Below are positions 1-6,602 of a DNA stretch of 8,888 nt, piece by piece. The notes beneath the pieces were generated by a model, which did no database searches, was not told the DNA's origin, and was given only the letters and a program-made list of their open reading frames with translations. Origin of the DNA: CAZHRJ01 sp964534765 (lineage in GTDB: Bacteria > Lindowbacteria > 2-12-FULL-62-27); contig CAZHRJ010000121.1 in NCBI GenBank assembly GCA_964534765.1, forward strand, positions 1-8,888, read 5' to 3'. The translations under genes were made by a program, and so were the position numbers. Within the stretch, counting starts at the first letter, position 1; the number at the start of each line of letters is the position of its first letter.

Positions 1-286
1 ATAGGAGCAGCTTTACTCTTGAGGCCGCTGTTACAGCCGACGCACCAGGCGCAAGCTTTTTCAGAACATCTTCGCATGCACGCAGTTTCATAACGGCCTC
101 ACGCAACCTGCCCTCACGCCAAAGATCGATCGACTTCGCATACTCCTTCTCGATGGCGGCACAGACCTGAGGCGTAGTGCTGCCGGCGGGGATCAGCCCA
201 TCGGCTGACGCGTGGTTTAGGGAATGGATACACAGGAAAAATCCCAGAGCCGTAAGAAAAACTGTCCTACAATTTATACTTCTCAT
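1..286 (-). CDS. Secreted protein of unknown function, N-terminal part (runs off the left edge)
   Basis: An open frame starts at ATG 286 and stays open to base 1, giving 95 residues of an incomplete protein. The first 28 or so residues look like a Sec signal peptide: a short basic start (MRSINCR), a hydrophobic core (VFLTALGFFLCI) and a likely cleavage after HASA. The mature part is helical and charged, with a stretch around residues 40-77 (AAIEKEYAKSIDLWREGRL, then REAVMKLRACEDVLKKL) that resembles a TPR-like helical pair, but one unit is too little to name a family. It has two cysteines (about residues 42 and 70) that could form a disulfide outside the cytoplasm. A G-rich stretch (GGGGGTGG) ends 3 nt before the ATG and could serve as ribosome binding site. 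It lies 112 nt downstream of fliD on the same strand. The function is unknown; a periplasmic or envelope location is inferred from the signal peptide. Confidence 0.6.
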   Translation of the reverse strand, partial: MRSINCRTVFLTALGFFLCIHSLNHASADGLIPAGSTTPQVCAAIEKEYAKSIDLWREGRLREAVMKLRACEDVLKKLAPGASAVTAASRVKLLL

Positions 287-312
287 CGACCACCCCCGTG
301 ATCAAGGAGGGG

Positions 313-342
313 AGGCTATGATGGCCGCGCGGAGGCTGTCAA
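313..342 (-). promoter_or_regulatory. Possible sigma-70 promoter for the secreted protein
   Basis: On the minus strand a perfect -35 hexamer TTGACA (342-337) is followed after 18 nt by TAGCCT (318-313), a poor -10 that keeps only the first two T-A and the final T. The predicted start near 306 would give a leader of about 20 nt before ATG 286. The weak -10 makes this tentative. Confidence 0.3.
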
Positions 343-398
343 TAGGGAAGGCACAGGCACATCTTTAGAAGGGACAGCAATATTTTCCAGTGATCAGG

Positions 399-2240
399 CT
401 AGAGGTTCGATAGCCGCTGAGCAATGGTGGCGCCTTCGGAGTTCAGTTTCGCGAGCGCGATTTCCATGGCATTAAACTGCCGCCGGAGACTCTCCTCAAC
501 CCTCAGGAGGCGGTCGTCCTCACGCTCGATCTGATCGTCAATGTCCCGGATCTGGCTGTCCAGCCCGTTTTCCCGGATGTCCAGTATGCCCTGGAACTTG
601 GTCAACTCCTTGAGGTAATCGGACAATTCGTCCGCAATGCCCCGGGTCTTGGTGGCGCTGCCGGCGTTTTTCCGGCCAAAGAGCGCCTCGACCGCGGTGA
701 CGTTGGTGGCGATGGCGTTGGCCAACTTGGCGTCATCGACGACGAGTTTATTGGCATCAGCGGTGTTAAGGGCGCCGAGCGTGATGCCGAGTTGAGCGAG
801 GAGTTCATGGGTGTCGACGAGTTCGGCCTGTGGCTGAAAGAGCATGCGTTTGAATCGCGCGTCGATGGAATAGAGGAGGCTGTCGCCGAAGAGCTTCCCG
901 CCGCTGGCGGTGACGGGATCGTAGGAGGCGTTATCGGCGACGAACTGGGCGTAGTCGTTGTAGGCGGTGACGAAGTTTTTGATCGACGTCGAGACGCTTT
1001 CCACGTCCTGAGTGACCGTAATCGTCGCGCTGGCGTCGCCGGCATCCCCCGGAGCGGCCTCGTCGTTGTCGCCGTCTTTTTTCAGGTTGATCGTGATGCC
1101 GTTGAAGATATAGGTGTTGGTGTCGCTCTTGATCAGGTCCGTCGTCGCGCTTCCGTTAATGTAGAATTTTGCCTGCTCGCCTTTGACCGTGGTGGCATTG
1201 GTTCCGAGTTTGAGCACCGTAATGAGGTTCCCGCCCGTCTCGCTCATGGCGATGGACTTGGGACCCTCCGTCACCGCGCGAAGGACAACCTTGTCGAGCG
1301 TCGAATCGTAAAAGCCCGAGACGCCGGTGGAGCCGGAGACGTTGTTGATTTTGCTGATGATCGTGGTGAGGGTATCGGTTGTGGCGTAGCTGATGGAAAC
1401 GCCGTTTAAGGTCAGCGTGCCGTTGGCGGCGAGGGCGGTTTCGACATTGGAGGCGCTGGTGTCGCTGAGCGCCCCGCCGACCGTCACGCCCTGTTCGGAT
1501 TCATTGACGGTGATGGTCGTGTTGAAAGCATCCCCCGTGCGGAACATGCCGGCGGTCGAGAAGAATCCGGGGGTGACCCCCGCGCCGCCGTTGTCGTCGT
1601 CTTCAATCTGGAGCGTGCCGGCGGCGGTGTCTCGACGGAGGGTGAATTTGTCGGTCGTGGTGTCGTAGGATAAGGTGACGTCGGCGGCGTGCGCATTGAC
1701 TTCGTCCATGAATGCCTGGACTGTCGCGTAAGTGTTCAGCGCGCTGGAGGTATAGGTGGCGGCATCGGTGGTGATGACGACCCGCGTGTTGCCGTCCGGG
1801 GCCGTGTCGAAACCGGCGGTGGCGAATGGATTGGTGAGAGTCACGGTGCTGGATCCACCGACCATTTCGCCGGTAGTGGTGCGGGATTTCCGGCTGTTGA
1901 TCTGCGCCGTGCTCTGCCGGACGGAATTCGTCGCGAGATTGTCGATCTGGATGACATACGTACCGGCGGTGGCGCCATCGGATGCGGAGACGCCCAGAAC
2001 CGTCGAATCGGTCGTGGCGGCGCTGCGTTTCTGAAATGTGCTCGACAGCAACAGATTGTCCGCTTCACTCTTGACATTGAGCAGCTGCGTGTTTAATTCG
2101 CCGTAGAGGTCCTTGACGCTCTGAACGCCGGTTTTCTTGTCTTCGAGTTTTTTCTTGATCCGGTTGTCGACTTCGAGCAATTGCTGAATGACGCTGTCCG
2201 TGTCGATCCCCGATACGACCCCGCCGATCTGAATGGCCAT
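399..2240 (-). CDS. fliD: Flagellar hook-associated protein 2 (filament cap, FliD)
   Basis: FliD forms the oligomeric cap at the tip of the growing flagellum and helps exported flagellin fold into the filament. The N-terminal domain (about residues 3-110) starts with the family signature IGGVVSGIDTDSVIQQLLEVD, preceded by MAIQ, and continues with a heptad-rich helix; export is through the flagellar type III system, so no signal peptide is expected or seen. The C-terminal FliD domain (about residues 355-608) contains FVTAYNDY, the segment GKLFGDSLLYSIDARFKRML, LGITLGALN and a final coiled coil (about 555-600). At 613 residues it is longer than the enteric protein (under 500); the extra length lies in the Thr/Ser/Ala-rich middle (about 110-355), the surface-exposed and usually variable part. 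The start at ATG 2240 is supported by AGGAG and GAGG just upstream and by the full N-terminal signature. No flaG or fliS is adjacent. A sigma-28 promoter lies about 115 nt upstream. Confidence 0.96.
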   Translation of the reverse strand: MAIQIGGVVSGIDTDSVIQQLLEVDNRIKKKLEDKKTGVQSVKDLYGELNTQLLNVKSEADNLLLSSTFQKRSAATTDSTVLGVSASDGATAGTYVIQIDNLATNSVRQSTAQINSRKSRTTTGEMVGGSSTVTLTNPFATAGFDTAPDGNTRVVITTDAATYTSSALNTYATVQAFMDEVNAHAADVTLSYDTTTDKFTLRRDTAAGTLQIEDDDNGGAGVTPGFFSTAGMFRTGDAFNTTITVNESEQGVTVGGALSDTSASNVETALAANGTLTLNGVSISYATTDTLTTIISKINNVSGSTGVSGFYDSTLDKVVLRAVTEGPKSIAMSETGGNLITVLKLGTNATTVKGEQAKFYINGSATTDLIKSDTNTYIFNGITINLKKDGDNDEAAPGDAGDASATITVTQDVESVSTSIKNFVTAYNDYAQFVADNASYDPVTASGGKLFGDSLLYSIDARFKRMLFQPQAELVDTHELLAQLGITLGALNTADANKLVVDDAKLANAIATNVTAVEALFGRKNAGSATKTRGIADELSDYLKELTKFQGILDIRENGLDSQIRDIDDQIEREDDRLLRVEESLRRQFNAMEIALAKLNSEGATIAQRLSNL

Positions 2241-2355
2241 GTCCGCCTCACACTCCTTTGTTCGGCGCTGCTGATCATCCGCGCCACCTCACCCAGCCCT
2301 CCCGGCCAGGTTCCCAATCCCGGGGCAAAGACAGGGATCGGGCCACTACTTCCCC

Positions 2356-2383
2356 TTATCGGCCGGCCCTCATCCATTCTTTA
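2356..2383 (-). promoter_or_regulatory. Sigma-28 (FliA-type) promoter of fliD
   Basis: On the minus strand TAAAGAAT (2383-2376) is followed 12 nt later by GCCGATAA (2363-2356). The -10 element is identical to the flagellar sigma-28 consensus GCCGATAA and the -35 keeps the invariant TAAA. Spacing from TAAA to the -10 is 16 nt; the usual value is 15, with one base either way tolerated. The site overlaps the last codons of the upstream gene and would start a transcript about 105-110 nt before the fliD ATG, which fits fliD being a late (class 3 type) flagellar gene. Confidence 0.75.
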
Positions 2384-3377
2384 AAAAAGGGCGGAACGAT
2401 TGCGGGTAACTGATTGAATAATAAGTGGTTCGAATGAGCGGCTGAAAAAGATCAGTGCGGCGCCGGCATACGGACTGGATTTCACAGCGCGCGCAGTCGG
2501 GCTCGGTCATCTCGGGACACCGGCGGCGATTTTGAAAGAAAAACCAGTCAAGAGAGGCTATCGTTTTTTCCGACGCGTCCACCAGCAGATCCATCGCCTC
2601 ATAAACGGCCCCACGGATCTCCCGCTCCTCCGGATCGGTCAAAATCTTGCGAGATCGCACCCGAGCCTCCAGTTCAGCGTCGTTGATCCGAACCAGTCCG
2701 ACACGGAGGGCCGAGCGTTGAATGTGATAATCAACGATAGGCGAAAAAGAATGCAGAGGCAGACCCGTCAGATCCGGCATTAAGAATCGCTCCGGCCGAT
2801 GCGCCAGTATCACCGCCAGGAGAGACGCTTTTTTCGCCAGGGGATCTTCCTTGTATCCGCCAACCTGGGCTAGCAGATCCATCAGAGCCCGGATCGGATC
2901 ACTCTTGCGGCGACATTCTTCGATCGCGCGTTTCGGTGTCAGACCCAGCCGTAGAAAATCCCGCGCAAATGCCCGCCAGAGCTCACAGTGCGTGGATGCC
3001 ATCGGCAATGGACATCTACCCTCATCATCCGAAAAAACGTCAAGAATTTGACTGTCGGACATGCCTGACTGCCTCTCCATATTATATAGGCCCCTGTCAC
3101 GGTCGATGGCCTTTAGCAGGCAGTTCCAGACAAAGTCGCTACCTTTGAACATCCGGCCGTTGACCTGGGCGTACATGGGGCGAAGAAAGGCGATCGAATC
3201 ATCGATCCAAAAGCCATACTGGTGTTTGACGGAGAGAAAAAAGTAATCGACCGAATCCAGATCACCGGAGCGAGGCAGGCCCTCAAATGTCCAGTCACTG
3301 GGTTGGCATTCCGGCAGAGTTTTTAAAAAAAGGCCAACCGACCGGACACGCTGGCTGTCAACGGAAACGCGCGGCAT
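2370..3377 (-). CDS. DNA-glycosylase-fold (HhH-GPD-like) protein with C-terminal Fe-S cysteine motif
   Basis: The 335-residue protein has the layout of the endonuclease III/MutY superfamily. A helix-hairpin-helix-like segment (about residues 165-190, LLAQVGGYKEDPLAKKASLL) is followed by PIVDYHIQRSALRVGL (213-228), which lines up with the VDTHIFRV-type segment carrying the catalytic aspartate; the Asp is present (D216). Near the C terminus four cysteines (287, 295, 298, 304) are spaced C-x7-C-x2-C-x5-C, one residue off the endonuclease III 4Fe-4S loop C-x6-C-x2-C-x5-C. The N-terminal block SVDYFFLSVKHQYGFW (42-57) recalls the queuosine salvage (DUF2419/Qng1) family, which has the same fold, so a nucleotide N-glycosidase is an alternative to a DNA repair glycosylase. 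I do not recognise a named orthologue, and the substrate is unknown. It starts 16 nt after apt and is probably co-transcribed with it. No good ribosome binding site precedes ATG 3377, so translational coupling or a slightly different start is possible. Its 3' end contains the fliD promoter. Confidence 0.72.
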   Translation of the reverse strand: MPRVSVDSQRVRSVGLFLKTLPECQPSDWTFEGLPRSGDLDSVDYFFLSVKHQYGFWIDDSIAFLRPMYAQVNGRMFKGSDFVWNCLLKAIDRDRGLYNMERQSGMSDSQILDVFSDDEGRCPLPMASTHCELWRAFARDFLRLGLTPKRAIEECRRKSDPIRALMDLLAQVGGYKEDPLAKKASLLAVILAHRPERFLMPDLTGLPLHSFSPIVDYHIQRSALRVGLVRINDAELEARVRSRKILTDPEEREIRGAVYEAMDLLVDASEKTIASLDWFFFQNRRRCPEMTEPDCARCEIQSVCRRRTDLFQPLIRTTYYSISYPQSFRPFLKNG

Positions 3378-3393
3378 GGATCAGGCAGGAAAC

Positions 3394-3918
3394 CTATATC
3401 TTGTGGAGCGTGATGACCTGGACGGGCTCCAGACGTTTTCTGCCGGGAAGGAAAGTCAGTTCGAGGCAGAAGAGAAAAGCGGCGACATCGCCGCCGAGTC
3501 GGCCGACCAGCTGGGCGATGGCCGCGGACGTGCCGCCCGTGGCCAGAAGATCATCCAGGATGAGAACCCGCTGGCCTTTGTTGACAGAGTCCTCGTGCAT
3601 CTCGACGGTATCGGTTCCGTATTCCAGCTCATACGACACGGAAACGGTCTTATACGGCAATTTCTTTTTTTTGCGGACGGGAACGAATCCGGCGCCGAGC
3701 CGGAGGGCAAGCGGAGCGGCGAAGATAAAGCCACGAGCCTCCGGGGCGACGATTTTTTGAACGCGGAGCGGCCGGGCGGCCTCCTCGAGTTCGTCCATCA
3801 CCTGCTGAAACGCCCGCGCGTCGGCAAGGATGGGCGTAATGTCTTTGAAGAGGATGCCAGGTTTTGGAAAATCCGGGACATCCCGTATCAACTCTTTCCA
3901 ATCAACAGCTGTTTTCAT
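3394..3918 (-). CDS. apt: Adenine phosphoribosyltransferase
   Basis: This cytoplasmic purine-salvage enzyme makes AMP and pyrophosphate from adenine and PRPP. The 174-residue length is standard. The N-terminal PDFPKPGILFKDITPIL (15-31) is the bacterial Apt signature, EARGFIFAAPLA (60-71) is the base-binding region, and VLILDDLLATGGTSAA (118-133) is the PRPP-binding loop with its two adjacent aspartates. The basic flap region (VRKKKKLPYKT, 81-91) and ELEYGTDTVEMHED (97-110) also match the family. A strong ribosome binding site, GAGGAG, sits 6 nt before ATG 3918. It lies 117 nt after the sigma factor gene with no clear terminator between them, and 16 nt before the glycosylase-like gene. Confidence 0.96.
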   Translation of the reverse strand: MKTAVDWKELIRDVPDFPKPGILFKDITPILADARAFQQVMDELEEAARPLRVQKIVAPEARGFIFAAPLALRLGAGFVPVRKKKKLPYKTVSVSYELEYGTDTVEMHEDSVNKGQRVLILDDLLATGGTSAAIAQLVGRLGGDVAAFLFCLELTFLPGRKRLEPVQVITLHKI

Positions 3919-4035
3919 CCACGACTCCTCGTGTCAATGATCCCACCGTATGCGTACATGCGATTCCAAGCCGCCCTCATACCTGTTGGCGGCGGAACAC
4001 GCAAGTCCCCGGTCATGCCACGCCCTTCGGGGGCA

Positions 4036-5280
4036 CTAGGGCACATCGCTTAAAAATTCGTAAACGTTCCGGCGGATACATAATTTTTTCAGCTTCTCCA
4101 ACGTCCGCTCCTCGATCTGGCGGATCCGTTCGCGGGTGAGTCCGAGATGCTGGCCGATTTCATGAAGTGTTTTGGGAGGGATGCCGTCGAGGCCAAACCG
4201 GAGCCTGATGATGGCCTGTTCGCGGACGCTGAGAGTTTCGAGCATCTTTTTCAATTCGTCGTAGAGAAACGAAATATTCAATTTTCTGAAATACACGTCC
4301 GGACCCTGCTCCTCCAGGATTTCGGAAAGAAGCGTGTCCTTTTCGCGGCCGATAGGCATATCCAGCGAAGCGGTGTCCTGAGAGACCTGCATGAGCTCCA
4401 GAACCCGTTTCAGCGGCATCTTAAGCGCCTTGGCGATTTCGCGGGCATCCGGATCGCGGCCGAGTTCATGAGAGAGTCGAAGCTTGGTGCGGAGGAACCG
4501 GCTCATGGTTTCGGCGATGTGCGCTGGAAGGCGGATTGCCCGGCTCTTGTCTGTCAACGCCCGGGAAATGGCCTGCCGGATATACCAGGTCGCGTACGTG
4601 CTGAACCGGAATCCAAGCTTGTAATTGAACTTGTCAACCGCCTTGAGAAGCCCCAGGTTGCCCTCGTTGATGAGATCGGACAGGGGTGTGCCCAGATTCT
4701 GATACCGTTTGGCGACGGAAACGACCAATCGGAGATTCGACAGAACCATCTTTTCCTTCGCCCGGGCGTAGAGTCGTTCAAGCCGTTCCATTTCAGCGAG
4801 CACTCGCTCGCGCCGGGCGGAACGGACTTTGTGAGCGGCAAGAAGAGCGCGGCGATTGCGGCGTGTCGGGAGAGTGACGAGCTTGCGCATGAATCCCGCA
4901 GATATTTTTTCCATGCGGCAAAGCCGCGGCAGGCCGAGGCGGCTGGCCTCGATTCGTTTGGCCAGCATGATTTCCTCCTCGCGCGTCAGGAGCGGGATTT
5001 TGGCCAATTCACGGAAATAAAGGGAAAGGGTGCTCTTGGCGTCGGAGGTCACCACCGGCGCGGTCTCTTTTTCGGTCGGCGAATCGGAATCTGATTCGAG
5101 ATCGTCGACAATCTCGACTTGCTTGGAAAGTTTCGCCACCATTTGCGGAATCCGCTGGGCGTCCATGCCGCCGGCGACGGACTGATCGGTCTCGAGGGTG
5201 TCCAACAGTTTCGACAGGATCACCTTGCCGTCAGGGCCGGTGGCCTGCTCGAGTATCTTGTCGATCCATTTTTTGTTCAT
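4036..5280 (-). CDS. RNA polymerase sigma factor, sigma-70 family (RpoD/RpoS type)
   Basis: The protein directs RNA polymerase to promoters. Of 414 residues, the first 80 or so are acidic and not conserved, in place of a full region 1.1. Region 1.2 is at about 81-112 (SLYFRELAKIPLLTREEEI). After a basic linker of some 60 residues come regions 2.1-2.4 (176-250: SNLRLVVSVAKRY, LINEGNLGLLKAVDKFNY, FRFSTYATWYIRQAISRAL). Region 3 spans about 255-330 and region 4 about 340-402, with the -35-binding helix-turn-helix LHEIGQHLGLTRERIRQIEE. Region 2.4 differs from E. coli RpoD: the tryptophan pair W433/W434 is W232/Y233, and T440 is S239, while Q437 is kept (Q236). This, plus the reduced N terminus, suggests either a divergent primary sigma or a group 2 (RpoS-like) factor; I cannot choose between them here. 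The gene starts 6 nt after the acyP stop and has a poor ribosome binding site, which suggests translational coupling. Confidence 0.92.
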   Translation of the reverse strand: MNKKWIDKILEQATGPDGKVILSKLLDTLETDQSVAGGMDAQRIPQMVAKLSKQVEIVDDLESDSDSPTEKETAPVVTSDAKSTLSLYFRELAKIPLLTREEEIMLAKRIEASRLGLPRLCRMEKISAGFMRKLVTLPTRRNRRALLAAHKVRSARRERVLAEMERLERLYARAKEKMVLSNLRLVVSVAKRYQNLGTPLSDLINEGNLGLLKAVDKFNYKLGFRFSTYATWYIRQAISRALTDKSRAIRLPAHIAETMSRFLRTKLRLSHELGRDPDAREIAKALKMPLKRVLELMQVSQDTASLDMPIGREKDTLLSEILEEQGPDVYFRKLNISFLYDELKKMLETLSVREQAIIRLRFGLDGIPPKTLHEIGQHLGLTRERIRQIEERTLEKLKKLCIRRNVYEFLSDVP

Positions 5281-5286
5281 GATCTG

Positions 5287-5559
5287 TTACCCAATCTCAA
5301 ATGTCTTGAATTGCCCGGTCGCAGCAGAATCCATGCGCCGGTCCACCCGCTCCACGTGCGCCGACCTCGGTCCCTCCCGACAAGCACTCTCCAGCCGGGC
5401 CAGTGCCTCCGTCGAACCCTCGGCGATCACTTCAACACTGCCGTCCGGACAGTTCCGGGCTAGGCCGGTGAGACCCAGGGGCTGCGCGGCGCGGAGAACA
5501 AACCACCGAAAACCCACACCCTGAACGCGGCCGGTGATCTTCAACATTAACCGGGACAT
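5287..5559 (-). CDS. acyP: Acylphosphatase
   Basis: Acylphosphatase hydrolyses the carboxyl-phosphate bond of small acyl phosphates in the cytoplasm. With the start at ATG 5559 the protein has 90 residues, the standard length. It has the signature GRVQGVGFRWF (10-20), with the substrate-binding arginine R18, and LARNCPDGSVEV (33-44), with the catalytic asparagine N36. GGAGG lies 9 nt before this ATG and supports the start. The same frame is open further upstream through two 75-nt repeats (to a possible ATG at 5745), which would add 62 residues; I reject that start because it has no ribosome binding site and the family does not have such an extension. The sigma factor gene follows 6 nt after the stop. 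Confidence 0.93.
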   Translation of the reverse strand: MSRLMLKITGRVQGVGFRWFVLRAAQPLGLTGLARNCPDGSVEVIAEGSTEALARLESACREGPRSAHVERVDRRMDSAATGQFKTFEIG

Positions 5560-5574
5560 GATCCATCCGCCTCC

Positions 5575-5745
5575 GGGGACGAATGCTTTCCATTTGTATT
5601 TCGAACCCTCCAGCGGCGGATCGGATTCCTGCTGAGCCGAATTCCCGCTGGCGGGTACGAATACATCCATGCTTTCGCCCCCGCAGACGGGCTCGTCGCC
5701 ATCCTGGCTCGAGCAATTCCCGTCTGCGGGGACGAAAATATCCAT
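5575..5745 (-). repeat. Tandem imperfect palindromic repeats (two 75-nt units and a partial third)
   Basis: Unit 1 runs from 5745 to 5671, unit 2 from 5670 to 5596, and a partial third covers about 5595-5575. Each begins with a variant of TGGATATTTTCGTCCCCGC. Each full unit is itself an inverted repeat. In unit 1 the arms 5738-5719 and 5691-5672 pair at 18 of 20 positions, and the two exceptions become G-U pairs in the minus-strand RNA. In unit 2 the arms 5661-5645 and 5616-5600 pair at 15 of 17. The tips of the stems differ in sequence between units (GCAGACGGG against GCCAGCGG) but both still pair. The units are 25 codons long and stay open in the frame of acyP, encoding MDIFVPADGN, MDVFVPASGN and KAFVPGGGW. 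They fill the gap between tRNA-Pro and acyP. There is no T-run after either hairpin, so they do not look like ordinary terminators. This looks like a REP- or palindrome-type repeat family; its role is unknown. Confidence 0.75.
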
Positions 5746-5750
5746 ATTTT

Positions 5751-5824
5751 CGGGGTGCCGAGATTTGAACTCGGGGCCTCTTGGTCCCGAACCAAGCGCT
5801 CTAGCCAAGCTGAGCTACACCCCG
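5751..5824 (-). tRNA. tRNA-Pro (anticodon CGG)
   Basis: The 74-nt sequence folds as a cloverleaf. The acceptor stem pairs CGGGGTG with CACCCCG over all 7 positions. The D arm is GCTC-AGCTTGGCTA-GAGC, the anticodon stem CTTGG/CCAAG encloses TTCGGGA (anticodon CGG, G37), and the T arm is CCGAG-TTCAAAT-CTCGG. CGGGGTGTAGC is the usual opening of bacterial tRNA-Pro. The CCA end is not encoded (AAA follows). Confidence 0.96.
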
Positions 5825-5831
5825 TCAAGAA

Positions 5832-6047
5832 CTAACGAAATCCAGTTTTTGACTGTATACGCCTCCCGCGGCTCATGATCAGGCCGCCTTCTTCCGAATT
5901 TTTCTTTGCCTGGCCACAGGCTTCCGGAGAAATAGTCCTGTTGCCATCCGCGCCAACGATCCTACCATTTATCACTTTCAATCCTGCTCGTTCAAGGTAG
6001 ACCCACTCTCCCTCTTTAGCCTTACACCTGTTTCGTTTCGCATCCAC
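5832..6047 (-). CDS. Doubtful small open frame, possibly the shifted 3' end of the neighbouring broken gene
   Basis: An open frame from GTG 6047 encodes 71 residues and overlaps the last 70 nt of the frameshifted gene in another frame. Its middle (GEWVYLERAGLKVINGRIVG, about residues 13-32) reads like real protein, while the end is basic and unremarkable. There is no ribosome binding site before the GTG. It may be the true continuation of the upstream gene after a second frameshift near 6010-6050, or simply a chance frame. It ends 7 nt before the tRNA-Pro gene. No family is recognised. Confidence 0.25.
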   Translation of the reverse strand: MDAKRNRCKAKEGEWVYLERAGLKVINGRIVGADGNRTISPEACGQAKKNSEEGGLIMSRGRRIQSKTGFR

Positions 6048-6534
6048 CGAGCGAAATCGGCGACGACCGCGCCGGAATGAAAATGATTTAAGCCGCTCGC
6101 CTTCAAGAATTCAAGAGTTTTGTTGTACGCCGCAAATTCATCTTTGTCGCTGGTGTTGTATCTGATTGCCCCCGTTCTCGATACCGTCTTGTGAATAATT
6201 TTTTCGCGGGCCAGTTCATCGACCATTTTCTCAAACAACGCAGGTGGCAGCCGGCATGACGGTATCTGCCCGGTGATTCTTCGACGAGGTCGGGCGAAAA
6301 TTCCTTGTCGAGCACAGCCACCGCCTCCACCGGCTGTGACGCGGCGGCGGCCGCGAACCGCTCGACATCGGCCAATGACCGGCTGTTGAGGCGGTCAAGG
6401 AGTTTGCCCGACTTGAATTTGACCACCTTGCCGTCTTTGAGGATGTACTCGTACGGCTCCCAAGCCTCCTGACTTCCGATGAAGAGCGTGGTCAGCGGAT
6501 ACATCTCGAATTTGTATGACTCGATCGATTTCAT
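5978..6534 (-). pseudogene. Hypothetical gene interrupted by a frameshift
   Basis: Translation starts at ATG 6534, with a near-perfect AAAGGAGG 6 nt upstream. The first frame gives about 90 sensible residues (MKSIESYKFEMYPLTTLFIG, then EPYEYILKDGKVVKFKSGKL, and so on to EFSPDLVEESPG). After about 6260 that frame turns basic and unlikely, while the -1 frame gives a good continuation (LFEKMVDELAREKIIHKTVS, then a charged and aromatic stretch to LNEQD) ending at TGA 5978. The switch lies between about 6300 and 6230. Joined, the product would be about 185 residues, cytoplasmic, with no signal peptide or membrane segment. I do not recognise the family. The damage could be a real inactivating mutation, a sequencing error or, less likely, programmed frameshifting. 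The strong ribosome binding site says it was expressed until recently. Confidence 0.6.
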
Positions 6535-6602
6535 TGTCAACCTCCTTTGCGATCTCCGAATCCTCGCTTGACTTGCTCGCGGGGATTTCGGAAACTGACC
6601 TC

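Noticed and set aside
792..1409. A 205-residue plus-strand frame opposite fliD
   Set aside because: It lies wholly antisense to the well-supported fliD gene, is rich in Val/Gly/Asp/Arg as expected from a mirrored GC-rich gene, and has no recognisable domain.
4000..4035. A terminator between the sigma factor gene and apt
   Set aside because: A short GCCC/GGGC hairpin is present just after the sigma gene, but the stem is about 4 bp and no T-run follows.
4147..5094. A 315-residue plus-strand frame opposite the sigma factor gene
   Set aside because: It is the mirror of a gene with all sigma-70 regions in order; its length only reflects the codon bias of the real gene.
5672..5738. The unit 1 hairpin as a terminator for tRNA-Pro
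   Set aside because: The stem has a 27-nt loop and no T-run follows; the same structure repeats in the next unit, which fits a repeat family better.
5287..5745. A longer acylphosphatase with a 62-residue repeat extension from ATG 5745
   Set aside because: No ribosome binding site precedes 5745, which is only 6 nt after the tRNA-Pro 3' end, and the normal-length start at 5559 has a GGAGG.
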